Shown: positions 44,059 to 52,530 of the stretch, piece by piece | Layout: every line of letters starts with the position of its first letter | Numbering within the stretch: position 1 is the stretch's first letter | Source: an uncultured Allobaculum sp. | GTDB lineage: Bacteria > Bacillota_I > Bacilli_A > Erysipelotrichales > Erysipelotrichaceae | Reading direction: 5' to 3' | Length of the DNA: 55,524 nucleotides | Assembly: GCA_910579655.1 (NCBI GenBank) | Contig: CAJTVE010000013.1 | Span: 1 to 55,524, forward strand | The notes under the pieces: model-generated | The model's input: only the letters and a program-made list of their open reading frames with translations | Database searches by the model: none | Told to the model about the DNA's origin: nothing | Position numbers and translations under genes: made by a program

Positions 44059-44357
44059 ATCGATCCGCCTTCTGGAAGAAAAAGACCGTACAGAAATCAG
44101 GACAGAAGTCAGGACAGAAATCAGAATAGAAGCCGGGACAGAAATCAGAATAGAAGCCGGGACAGAAATCAGGATAGAAATCAGGCATGTTTTCGCTTGA
44201 AAAGAAGAAAAGCACTTTCCTGGCCGACCAGAAACCCAGATTCGGCCCATACGTTACATTGGCGTAAGATGGGCGAAAGTCCGTTCGATGTCTCAAAATA
44301 GACAGGGATGATAAGCTGAAACTGACAGACCGCAAGGTCTGTGATGAGGTATAAACA
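44059..44357. other. Minisatellite and transglycosylase leader
   Basis: About 300 bp. Contains the 12-bp repeat array (44090-44185), then the leader of the transglycosylase gene with hairpin ACAGACC/GGTCTGT (44325-44342) directly before its ribosome site ATGAGGT. Frames across the array on the minus strand encode repetitive peptides but have no start signals. Confidence 0.5.
44090..44185 (+). repeat. 12-bp tandem repeat array, eight units
   Basis: Eight back-to-back 12-base units based on ACAGAAATCAGG, two of them ATAGAAGCCGGG. Units 3-6 alternate with a 24-base period. Confidence 0.95.
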
Positions 44358-45149
44358 ATGAAAAAATTCTTCAAAAGACTCTTTTTACTGTTGATGATTG
44401 TCATCATCGCAGCGGTGGTGTGGTTTTTTAAAGATGGAATTGATAAAGCCAATGAATTTGAAGGCCGGCAGCCGCTGAGTGCTTTAGTGGATACCGTGCG
44501 AAGCAATCCCCAATATGTCCCCTATGACCAGGTTTCCTCGACTCTGTATCAGGCGACGATTGCCATTGAAGATGCCCGCTACTACCAGCATGGGGCCGTG
44601 GACATCAAAGCGTTGATCCGCGCAGCAGCCAGCCAGGTCATTCCGTCGATTCCAAAATCCGGCGGCTCGACAATTGCCATGCAGGTGGTGAAAAACCTGT
44701 ATCGTCAATACGATGGAACAGCCGTCTGGAAAGCCGCTGAAATCGTCCTGGCCCACCGGCTTTGCGAGATGTACACCAAGGATGAAATCCTGGCCCTGTA
44801 TGTCAACATCATCAACTATGGCGACGGCTATCATGGAATTGATGCGGCCAGCCATGGCTATTATGGGGTAGAGCCAAGCCAGCTCACCCAGGGACAGGCG
44901 ACAATTCTGGCCGGCATTCCGCAATCCCCGGGCTATTTCCAGCTTTCAGACCACTATGACAATGCCAGAGCCAAACAGAAACTCGTGCTGGATGCGATGG
45001 TTCGCAATAAGATGATCGATCAGGCCCAGGCGGATGCAATTTACCAGGAACCGAATGCCCCAACTGTTCTTGATGCTTCATGGCGTACGGCTTCCGTCTT
45101 TGACCATGGCTTTTATGGCGGTATGCGGCTGGTCGATGTTCTGTTTTAA
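44358..45149 (+). CDS. Monofunctional peptidoglycan glycosyltransferase (GT51)
   Basis: 263-residue membrane-anchored glycosyltransferase that polymerises lipid II, without a penicillin-binding domain. N-terminal anchor FLLLMIVIIAAVVWFF (~8-24). Motifs: IEDARYYQHGAVD with catalytic Glu71, GGSTIAMQVVKNLY, and KAAEIVLAHRLCEMYTKDEILALYVNIINYG. TILAGIPQSPGYF follows near residue 195. Length matches MtgA/SgtB proteins. ATG44358 has GATGAGGT upstream after a small hairpin. Terminator at 45211. Likely an auxiliary cell-wall polymerase. Confidence 0.93.
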   Translation: MKKFFKRLFLLLMIVIIAAVVWFFKDGIDKANEFEGRQPLSALVDTVRSNPQYVPYDQVSSTLYQATIAIEDARYYQHGAVDIKALIRAAASQVIPSIPKSGGSTIAMQVVKNLYRQYDGTAVWKAAEIVLAHRLCEMYTKDEILALYVNIINYGDGYHGIDAASHGYYGVEPSQLTQGQATILAGIPQSPGYFQLSDHYDNARAKQKLVLDAMVRNKMIDQAQADAIYQEPNAPTVLDASWRTASVFDHGFYGGMRLVDVLF

Positions 45150-45210
45150 GGCAAAAATTGAGCAGTTGACGACCCAAAACACTTTGATTTTGAAAAGGAA
45201 GAGTCAATCC

Positions 45211-45266
45211 AAACGACAGCTTGACCGGAAGTGTTCCAGCTTCTGGAAACAGTTGTCGTTTTTTTT
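45211..45266 (+). terminator. Terminator after the transglycosylase
   Basis: AAACGACA/TGTCGTTT (45211-45218 with 45254-45261) with an inner TTCCAG/CTGGAA hairpin and T-run. Confidence 0.88.
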
Positions 45267-45394
45267 GAGCAGATTTGTGCAGGGCAGCCAGTACAATCAG
45301 CCCAATTGATGGTGGTTCGGTATAATGGAATGAACAATTTTGAAAAAGAAAATGAGAAAAAGTCTTTGAAAGAAGAGTCTTGGAAAGGAAGTTT

Positions 45395-46279
45395 ATGTCG
45401 AAACAGAAAGCAAATCTCTATTGTCTTTTAACGGCAGTCATCTGGGGCGGCGGTTTTGTGGCCACCGAGATGGGGCTGGACAGCTTTACTCCATTTGCGT
45501 TTTTATTGCTGCGCTTTGCGGGGGGCGCATTGCTGGCCTGGATTCCCGTCTTGTACCACCATGAACAAATGACGAAGCAGGCCGTAAAAATCGGAACCAT
45601 TTCCGGGGTGCTGCTCTATCTTGCCTTTGCCTTTCAGACCTTTGGTCTGGAGCGGACAACCACGGGCATGAATGCCTTTTTGACGGCGGTCAATGTGATC
45701 TGTGTCCCTTTCATCGTCTGGATGCTGTATCGCAAGAAACCGGATCCGATTGTTTTTGCGGCAGCAGTGATCTGTCTGATTGGAATTGGCTGCTTATCTT
45801 TGTCTTCGGGCAGCTTTTCGCTCAATGCCGGAGACTGGCTGACGCTGGTCTGTGCGGTGTTGTTTGCTGGCCAGATCGTTTCGCTTTCTCAAGCGGGATC
45901 GGCCTCGGCAACAGTCATCAATGCCGTCCAGTTAAGCGTGGCTGCGCTTTGCGCCTTGCCATTTGGGCTGACGACAACATGGCCTTCTCATCTTGAAGGT
46001 CCGGCGATTGTGTCGGTTTTGTATTCGATTGTTCTGGCGACGTTTGTGTGTTACTGGCTGCAGACAACGGCCCAGCAATACACTTCGCCGGCTGCCTGTT
46101 CGATTCTTTTGGGAACAGAGAGTCTTTGGGGCAATCTGTTTGGCTTTCTGATTTTACATGAGGCCAAAACACCAATCATGATTATCGGCGGCGTGTTGAT
46201 TTTTGCTTCTGTTTTGATGGTGGAAGCTGCTCCGGCCATCGAAACCTTTCTGGCAAGAAAACGTGTTCGTCAGGCATAG
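45395..46279 (+). CDS. EamA/DMT family transporter
   Basis: 294-residue drug/metabolite transporter superfamily protein with two EamA domains and about ten membrane helices. The N-terminal signature LLTAVIWGGGFVATEMGL, then LLLRFAGGALLAWIPV and ERTTTGMNAFLTAVNVICVPF, are typical of the RhaT/YdcZ-like exporters. The second half has LLGTESLWGNLFGFLILHE. Substrate unknown; relatives export amino acids or small metabolites. ATG45395 has GGAAAGGAAG upstream; an in-frame ATG at 45380 is less well placed. TATAAT at 45321 is a possible -10. Terminator at 46314. Confidence 0.92.
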   Translation: MSKQKANLYCLLTAVIWGGGFVATEMGLDSFTPFAFLLLRFAGGALLAWIPVLYHHEQMTKQAVKIGTISGVLLYLAFAFQTFGLERTTTGMNAFLTAVNVICVPFIVWMLYRKKPDPIVFAAAVICLIGIGCLSLSSGSFSLNAGDWLTLVCAVLFAGQIVSLSQAGSASATVINAVQLSVAALCALPFGLTTTWPSHLEGPAIVSVLYSIVLATFVCYWLQTTAQQYTSPAACSILLGTESLWGNLFGFLILHEAKTPIMIIGGVLIFASVLMVEAAPAIETFLARKRVRQA

Positions 46280-46313
46280 CAGAAGACATTGAATTTTGAC
46301 TGGATCCACAAAT

Positions 46314-46354
46314 GGTGAACTCTTGCAGGATCAAAGCAGATGTTCACCTTTTTT
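46314..46354 (+). terminator. Terminator after the EamA transporter
   Basis: GGTGAAC/GTTCACC (46314-46320 with 46342-46348), then six T. Confidence 0.85.
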
Positions 46355-46538
46355 CTTTTCCTGAAAGCAGGCGCAGATGGTGGCAAGGTGTGGTGGCATG
46401 GTGAGGCTGTGTCTGCTTTTTGCAATCTGCCGGCCGGCTGCAGATCCGATGGAGAATTAGATTTGACTTTCTTTAAGGCATGAAAGAGTTTGTGATTTCT
46501 AAAGACCTATATACTGATGGAAAAGAAAGCAGGCCATT

Positions 46539-47510
46539 ATGCTCAAACAATATAAATACGATGGATCCGAAGCGATCAATCTGAAAAAAGCACCGACGTC
46601 CCCCAAGGACATGAAAAAACACAAAGAGGAGCTGATTGCCAAAACCGCAGCCAATCAGCTTCAGATCCAGCAGCTGCAAGATAAGCTGTATGCGGATGGA
46701 AGAGAAGGCTTGATTATTCTCATTCAGGCCCGCGATGCCGCGGGTAAAGATGGAACCATCAAACACGTCATGAGTGGTGTCAATCCACAGGGTGTTGATG
46801 TTTACAGCTTTAAGTCGCCAAGCCATGAAGAACTTGCCCATGACTTTCTGTGGCGGTTTAACAAGGCCCTTCCAGAACGGGGGAAGATTGCGATCTTCAA
46901 CCGGTCTTACTACGAAGATGTTCTGATTGTCAAAGTCAGAGAACTCTGGAAAAAGTACAAACTGCCAGAAAGACTGCTGAACGCCGACATCATTACCCGC
47001 CGGTACAAACAAATTTCCCAATTTGAGGACTATCTGTACGACAACGGTTATCGGATCGTCAAAATCTACCTGAATGTTTCAGCTGAAACCCAGAAAAAGC
47101 GGTTCATGGAACGTATTGAGCGTCCGGAAAAGAACTGGAAGTTCTCCGAAGCGGATTTAAGTGAACGGGGTCTCTGGGATGAGTACACCGAAGCCTATGA
47201 AGATATGATCAATGCCACTTCGACGGAACATAACCCATGGTATGTCATTCCAGCGGACAAGAAATGGTATGCGCGCTTCCTTGTCTCTGAAGCCATCCTG
47301 AATGCCCTGGAGAAAATTGATCCGAAGTATCCAACCTTGTCCAAAGACCAGATTGATAAACTTCACGTCTATAAAGAAGCCCTTGAAAGTGAAAAGCCAA
47401 GCCGCGAAGAAAATACCTTTGAAGCGTCTGCCGTAGAAATTCGGGCTGCCGGGGGCAGGGTTGTCAAAGATAAAGATGTCCAGACTTCTTTAGAGACCCA
47501 GAATAGCTGA
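46539..47510 (+). CDS. ppk2: Polyphosphate kinase 2 (PPK2) family
   Basis: 323-residue PPK2 enzyme that uses polyphosphate to phosphorylate nucleotides. Walker A-like ARDAAGKDGTIKHVMSGVNPQG at ~67-88. DFLWRFNKALPERGKIAIFNRSYYEDVLIVKVR contains the second catalytic region, followed by a lid with IERPEKNWKFSEADLSER. WYVIPADKKWYARFLVSEAI is a strong family signature. A charged tail of about 45 residues is not conserved. The class (NMP or NDP kinase) cannot be told. AGCAGG precedes the ATG. Single-gene unit with a terminator at 47614. Confidence 0.93.
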   Translation: MLKQYKYDGSEAINLKKAPTSPKDMKKHKEELIAKTAANQLQIQQLQDKLYADGREGLIILIQARDAAGKDGTIKHVMSGVNPQGVDVYSFKSPSHEELAHDFLWRFNKALPERGKIAIFNRSYYEDVLIVKVRELWKKYKLPERLLNADIITRRYKQISQFEDYLYDNGYRIVKIYLNVSAETQKKRFMERIERPEKNWKFSEADLSERGLWDEYTEAYEDMINATSTEHNPWYVIPADKKWYARFLVSEAILNALEKIDPKYPTLSKDQIDKLHVYKEALESEKPSREENTFEASAVEIRAAGGRVVKDKDVQTSLETQNS

Positions 47511-47613
47511 GTTCTTTAAGTGTCTGGCCAGAACCCATTTGAATAAACAAGGATTCACAATGAGTTTTGGACATCCCAAGCCATCCGGACATCCCAATCT
47601 CTATGAAAGCGGT

Positions 47614-47654
47614 CAACAGCCAGAAAAGAATTACGTTTTCTGGTTGTTTTTTTT
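47614..47654 (+). terminator. Terminator after ppk2
   Basis: CCAGAAAA/TTTTCTGG (47620-47627 with 47636-47643), outer CAA/TTG, then eight T. Confidence 0.85.
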
Positions 47655-47750
47655 GTGTTTTGAAAAAGAAACGGAAAATTGAATTGCGGTAGAAAAATGG
47701 CAGGCCTATACTCATGTTCAATTAAATCATTCTTAGGAGGGAATTGAGTT

Positions 47751-48803
47751 ATGGAAGCTGCTATTGCGTTTCTGGCGCGTAAAGACGTCCAGATTTCCGC
47801 AAAACGCTATGGCATTGATGCCCTTTCGGCCATGGCGCAGGGATTGTTTGCATCCCTGTTGATGGGCACCATTCTGGATACATTAGGGACTTTGTTGAAC
47901 ATTGAAGTACTGGCTCAGATCGGAACCTATGCCAGTGCTGTCAAAGGTCCGGCGATGGCGGCAGCCATCGGCATGTCTTTGAATGCCCCAAATCTTGTTT
48001 TATTCTCACTGCTGGCGGTTGGATATGCCGCGGATGCGCTTGGCGGCGCAGGCGGGCCTTTAGCTGTTTATTTTGTCGCGGTGATTGCCTGTGAGTGCGG
48101 CAAACTGGTCTCCAAGGAAACTAAAGTCGATATTCTGGTGACTCCGTTTGTGACGATCTGCATTGGCGCTTTATTATCAATTGCGCTGGCACCTTCCATT
48201 GGGGCTGGTGCCATCTGGCTTGGCAGCCTGATCATGTGGGCGACTGAACTGCAGCCATTTTTGATGGGAATGATTGTTTCGGTATTGATGGGAATTTTCC
48301 TGACACTGCCGATCAGTTCTGCAGCGATCTGCGCTGCTTTATCCCTGACTGGTCTTGCCGGGGGCGCAGCGCTTGCGGGATGCTGCACGCAGATGATTGG
48401 CTTTGCGATCATGTCTTTTGCGGCCAACCGCTGGTCGGGTCTGGTCGCCCAGGGTCTGGGTACTTCGATGCTCCAGATGGGCAACATCATCCGCAAACCC
48501 GTCATCTGGCTGCCAACGATTCTGGCCAGTGCCGTAATTGGTCCAATTGCAACTTGCCTGTTCCATCTGGAAATGAATGGACCAGCGATTTCCAGCGGTA
48601 TGGGGACATGCGGCCTGGTGGGTCAGATTGGCGTGATCACCGGCTGGATGGGTGAAGGCGGCCTGGCATCGATTGGGGCCATGAACTGGCTGGGGCTGAT
48701 TCTGATCTCCTTTGTCTTACCGGCTGTTGTGACCTACGTTATTCACAAATTCTTCTTACAGGCCAAGCTGTATACAGATGAAGACCTCAAATTGAACGTT
48801 TAA
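47751..48803 (+). CDS. PfoR-like PTS EIIC family membrane protein
   Basis: 350-residue polytopic membrane protein of the PTS_EIIC_2/PfoR family. Glycine/alanine-rich helices fill the whole length. Signatures: SAMAQGLFASLLMGTILDTLG, KGPAMAAAIGMSLNAPNLVLFSL, GGAGGPLAVYF, LPISSAAICAAL and GGLASIGAMNWLG. No EIIA or EIIB gene is adjacent and no phosphorylatable cysteine motif is evident, as usual for this family. PfoR was named as a regulator of perfringolysin in Clostridium perfringens; transport activity is unproven. AGGAGGG precedes the ATG. Terminator at 48931. Confidence 0.9.
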   Translation: MEAAIAFLARKDVQISAKRYGIDALSAMAQGLFASLLMGTILDTLGTLLNIEVLAQIGTYASAVKGPAMAAAIGMSLNAPNLVLFSLLAVGYAADALGGAGGPLAVYFVAVIACECGKLVSKETKVDILVTPFVTICIGALLSIALAPSIGAGAIWLGSLIMWATELQPFLMGMIVSVLMGIFLTLPISSAAICAALSLTGLAGGAALAGCCTQMIGFAIMSFAANRWSGLVAQGLGTSMLQMGNIIRKPVIWLPTILASAVIGPIATCLFHLEMNGPAISSGMGTCGLVGQIGVITGWMGEGGLASIGAMNWLGLILISFVLPAVVTYVIHKFFLQAKLYTDEDLKLNV

Positions 48804-48930
48804 AACCGTCAGAACACCTTTGATGAACTGGCCCAGTCTGACAGGATCTGATCCGGAATTTATTTGTTTCGTTCAATTGTTTCTTCAGCCGTTTTTGTCA
48901 TTGGGCTGTTTTCATTGCTGTCAAATGTTG

Positions 48931-48960
48931 AAAAGATCGTCATCGCGACGATCTTTTTTT
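48931..48960 (+). terminator. Terminator after the PfoR-like gene
   Basis: AAAAGATCGTC/GACGATCTTTT (48931-48941 with 48947-48957) with a T-run. Confidence 0.92.
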
Positions 48961-49033
48961 CATGTCGGGCTGGCCAAGGCAGCCGCTCGGGTATGTAAAA
49001 AGGCGATTGGATAGGTCATGGTAAAATTGCTCT

Positions 49034-49198
49034 ATGATTAAAGTTGACCAGAAAAGCAAATGGGCCATTGACCTGGCCTTGCATATCCCGATTCCTTCTA
49101 TTTCGATCAAGATTACCGATACCGAAAAAGAAGAAATTGAAAATATTCCCCTGAAGCACGGAGGCAAAGATGAATCCGGATCGAAACAGGATGACTGA
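49034..49198 (+). CDS. Possible 54-residue ORF overlapping the UbiB start
   Basis: ATG49034 opens a frame of 54 codons that overlaps the first 29 bases of the UbiB gene in another frame. The product begins MIKVDQKSKWAIDLALHIPIP and is acidic at the C-terminus. An extended -10 (TGGTAAAAT, 49019-49027) lies just before it, so transcription would begin about at the ATG and the message could be leaderless. No Shine-Dalgarno. The UbiB ribosome site GGAGG lies inside it, so it may act by coupling. Not matched to any family. Confidence 0.35.
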   Translation: MIKVDQKSKWAIDLALHIPIPSISIKITDTEKEEIENIPLKHGGKDESGSKQDD

Positions 49199-51839
49199 GC
49201 TGGACGATCAGCCTTCCGGTGAATCGGATCCTGTCCATATCCATGACCAGAAGAAAATTGCTCTGGATGTTCATGAACAAAAAGAAGAAGTCCATCAAAA
49301 GACCAGAGTGTCCAGTACGCTGAAAACCCCTGGAAACTGGTTGTCCTTTCAGGCTGATCTGTTCAGCCTGGAGGATTTCAGCCTGAAAACGCATATCGAC
49401 CGCAAAAGATCTGCCATACGCCACAATGGGCCAGACCGCCATGAAAAGAGCGAAGAAGTTCTCGATTTTAAAACTGATGCCAGAAAAACTGATCTTCACG
49501 CTCAGGCACAGGAGGATCTGCAAGAATCGATTTTCGAGTCCAAAGAAAAAGAGCAGGAAAAAAAGCAGGAACAAGAGCCTGCTGAAACAGAAGCCATCAA
49601 GGAAACTGTACAAGAAGAGATTTTTATCCCCGAGTCTGATTCTGATTCTAATTCTAATTCTGCTTCGGATTCTCCCGCCAAAACGAAGCCGGATGTGGCG
49701 GCTGGGGCAAAGACCAGTCTCAATCCATCCCCGAATACCCCTTCGAATCCTGTCCTTTCGACTGTTGAGCCAGACAGAAAAGCGGCTGGATCAGATTCCG
49801 ATTTTTCAATGACGGATTCCTCTTCTATCCCTGCAAAGACTGAGTTTGCTTTCAGCCAAAGCCCAGACCATAAGGCAGCCGCAAATCCGGCTTCTGATTT
49901 CGAATCGGCAGAGACATCTTTTAATGACAGCCCATGGACTGTCCAGGAAAAAGAGGCGTTAGAGGCGGCTGTGATTTTTGAAAATGATCTGAAGGCTTCA
50001 CAGCTGAGCGAAGAAGCGGCAAAAGAGATCTTGCAACAAAAGGTTTCGAACCCAGCCGATCAGCCAGATACAGATCCAAATCCGGATTCAGATTCCAGAA
50101 CGGCTTCTTGCCAGAGAGAATCAGCTTTGGATTCGCCAGAATCGAAAGCTGCCGCCAATCAGCCGCTCCATTCCAATACATTCGACAGTTCAAAGGCTGA
50201 TGATTTGCTCAAGACGCAGGCAGGCCCCGCGTCTGACCATCCTGTTGGGGCACCTGTTTGCGCCCGCCGGCGTTTTTTCCAGATTCTCAAGACGGTTCGA
50301 AAGTATAATGCCCTGCAAAAGATGACGCCCGTCAAGCTGCGGATGATTCTCGAAGATTTAGGACCGACCTATGTCAAACTCGGACAGATCATGTCTTCCC
50401 GCTCAGATCTGCTGCCGCCGGCCTATACCAAAGAGCTTGAAAAACTGCGCTCAAATGTGGCCCCAATGCCGTATGCAACCGTTCGTCAGGAAATCATCCG
50501 GGCCTATGGCAAAACGCCGGAAGAGCTGTTTGCTTCCTTTTCTCAAACGCCGCTCGGTTCAGCTTCGATGGCCCAGGTGCATGAAGCCATCACAAAAGAG
50601 GGCCAGAAAGTCGTGGTCAAAGTCCAGCGGCCGGGCATTTATGAGCAGATGAAAGTTGATGTCGCCATGCTGAAAAAAGCAGGGAAGATCCTGTCACTGA
50701 GTGAAGTGGTGCGGGATCTTGTCGATGTTGAAGAAGTTATTGATGAATTCTGGACATCTGCTCAAGAAGAAATGGACTTTCGCCATGAGGCCGGCAATGC
50801 GATCCGCTTTGCAAAAGAGTGCCAGGGTCTTCAATATATTCATGTCCCGAAAATTTATACCGAATACACCCGCCCCAATATTCTGGTGATGGAAGAAGTA
50901 GGCGGGGTCGAGATCGACAACTATCCAGAACTTGCAAAGCTTGGCTACTCCCGCCACGAAATTGCCATGCGGCTGGGGATGAACTTTTTATCCCAGGTGA
51001 TTGACTATGGCTTTTTCCATGCTGACCCCCATTCCGGAAATCTCAAGATTGATGATGGACGCATCTGCTGGCTGGATTTTGGCATGATGGGCGAGATCAG
51101 TAAAAATGAATCAGCGGCCATCAGCCAGGCTCTTCACGCCCTTGCTGCCCGAGATACTTCAGCCTTGACCGATGCGGTGCTTGCGATTGGCATACCGCCG
51201 GCGGACCTGGATTACATTGGTTTTTCCAATGCCCTGGAAAGCTATCTCAACCGCTATGTCAGCCAGGACTTTGCCAGTCTGGATCTTGGTAAAATGATCG
51301 AAGAGGCGGTGGAAGTCTGCAATGAATACAAGATCCGTCTGCCCAAGGGGATTTCAATGCTGGCCAGAAGCATGGTGACGATTCAGGGAACGCTCAAAGA
51401 CCTGGATCCGGAAGTCAATATGCTCAACTACATCTCCAAATCCAAAACCTCGATCGACCAGATCGACTGGAATCAGGAGATCGTCAAATGGCTGCAGATG
51501 GCGTATGCCGATGGCAAAGCTCTCATGAATCTGCCGCTCAAAGCCGACAATATCCTGGGGCTTCTTTCGCGCGGCCAGCTGCGCCTTGGACTTTCGATTG
51601 CAAATCTGCAAAGTGAGCTGATGCCCGAAGTCAATCGCTGGGTCGATCGGATTATCGTGTGCGTTTTGATTGCCGCACTGCTTGTAGGCAGTTCGATTAT
51701 CTGCACGACCAACATGAAACCGCGCTTTCTCGAGATCCCGCTGCTTGGCTTTGTGGGCTTTTTCCTGTCCTTTTGCTTAAGCTTATGGCTGTTTTACAAG
51801 ATGATTTTCCATGCGAAGAAGGGCAATAAACTCTTTTAA
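49170..51839 (+). CDS. ABC1/UbiB kinase-like protein with long acidic N-terminus
   Basis: 889 residues. Residues 1 to about 365 are low-complexity and acidic (DSDSNSNSASDS at ~155-168; many Ser, Asp, Glu, Gln, Pro), likely disordered. The UbiB/AarF/ABC1 domain follows: KxGQ motif in LGPTYVKLGQIMSSRSDLLP near 400, Ala-rich loop PLGSASMAQVHEA, VVVKVQRPG with the ATP lysine, HADPHSGNL near 617 and DFGMMG near 636. Two C-terminal membrane helices (~828-848 and 857-880) anchor it. UbiB proteins are atypical kinases/ATPases linked to isoprenoid lipids; in organisms without quinones the role is open. GGAGG precedes the ATG. lspA follows 178 bp later. Confidence 0.9.
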   Translation: MNPDRNRMTELDDQPSGESDPVHIHDQKKIALDVHEQKEEVHQKTRVSSTLKTPGNWLSFQADLFSLEDFSLKTHIDRKRSAIRHNGPDRHEKSEEVLDFKTDARKTDLHAQAQEDLQESIFESKEKEQEKKQEQEPAETEAIKETVQEEIFIPESDSDSNSNSASDSPAKTKPDVAAGAKTSLNPSPNTPSNPVLSTVEPDRKAAGSDSDFSMTDSSSIPAKTEFAFSQSPDHKAAANPASDFESAETSFNDSPWTVQEKEALEAAVIFENDLKASQLSEEAAKEILQQKVSNPADQPDTDPNPDSDSRTASCQRESALDSPESKAAANQPLHSNTFDSSKADDLLKTQAGPASDHPVGAPVCARRRFFQILKTVRKYNALQKMTPVKLRMILEDLGPTYVKLGQIMSSRSDLLPPAYTKELEKLRSNVAPMPYATVRQEIIRAYGKTPEELFASFSQTPLGSASMAQVHEAITKEGQKVVVKVQRPGIYEQMKVDVAMLKKAGKILSLSEVVRDLVDVEEVIDEFWTSAQEEMDFRHEAGNAIRFAKECQGLQYIHVPKIYTEYTRPNILVMEEVGGVEIDNYPELAKLGYSRHEIAMRLGMNFLSQVIDYGFFHADPHSGNLKIDDGRICWLDFGMMGEISKNESAAISQALHALAARDTSALTDAVLAIGIPPADLDYIGFSNALESYLNRYVSQDFASLDLGKMIEEAVEVCNEYKIRLPKGISMLARSMVTIQGTLKDLDPEVNMLNYISKSKTSIDQIDWNQEIVKWLQMAYADGKALMNLPLKADNILGLLSRGQLRLGLSIANLQSELMPEVNRWVDRIIVCVLIAALLVGSSIICTTNMKPRFLEIPLLGFVGFFLSFCLSLWLFYKMIFHAKKGNKLF

Positions 51840-52017
51840 GTAAATCTTCATATTTTGTTTCATCTGTTTTTGACAAATCTTGGATACACTGATCTTCGAT
51901 TCGATTGAATCGACACGAAAAGACACAAGGAGAAAAGATTTGTACAATTTACCTGACACAAATAAAAATGGCTTTTCCCATTTACAAAAGCCTGAACATC
52001 AGAAAGGGGGGACTGAT

Positions 52018-52530
52018 ATGTCATGGACCAGAAAGCTTAAATCCAAGGTACCAGCGATCTTCACCTGCCTGCTGCTTTTGTTTATCCTGGTCGGTCTGGA
52101 TCAGTGGACCAAGTGGGCCATCACCAAGTCCATCCCGCTCGATGGCACGATTGTGGTGATTCCTGGCTTCTTTGAACTGACCTATGTCCGTAACTATGGC
52201 GCAGCCTTTTCCAGTTTTGCGGGAATTGGGATGTGGTTTTTCTACATTCTGACCATCGGTGCAATCATCGCCATGGTCTATGCGTTCTTTAAAACAAAAG
52301 ATTCCAAAATGGAATTCGCCCTGGCATTGATTTTAGCGGGCGCTGTTGGCAATCTCGTTGACCGGATCTGCTTTGGCTACGTTCGGGACTTTTTCCGCTT
52401 CTATATTTTTGGATCTCCGTTTGCGGTATTCAATGTAGCGGACGTATGCATTACCTTAGGGTTTATTCTGTTAATGTTCGTCATGCTCTATGACGATTTC
52501 AAAGAAAGGAAGGCCGCAAAAAATGGCTGA
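52018..52530 (+). CDS. lspA: Lipoprotein signal peptidase (signal peptidase II)
   Basis: 170-residue membrane aspartic protease that removes lipoprotein signal peptides. Four membrane helices. Conserved VGLDQWTKW, YVRNYGAAFSSF, and the catalytic pair D124 (GYVRDFF) and D142 (FNVADV). ATG52018 is preceded by GAAAGGGGGG; the longer frame from 51880 would add 46 polar residues. Overlaps rluD by 8 bp, the usual lspA-rluD order. Its clients in this window include the lipoproteins at 15072 and 26048. Confidence 0.95.
   Translation: MSWTRKLKSKVPAIFTCLLLLFILVGLDQWTKWAITKSIPLDGTIVVIPGFFELTYVRNYGAAFSSFAGIGMWFFYILTIGAIIAMVYAFFKTKDSKMEFALALILAGAVGNLVDRICFGYVRDFFRFYIFGSPFAVFNVADVCITLGFILLMFVMLYDDFKERKAAKNG

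Noticed and set aside
44002..44506. Minus-strand frames coding repetitive peptides over the minisatellite
   Set aside because: The repetition follows from the 12-bp repeat; no start signals, and the frames run through a terminator.
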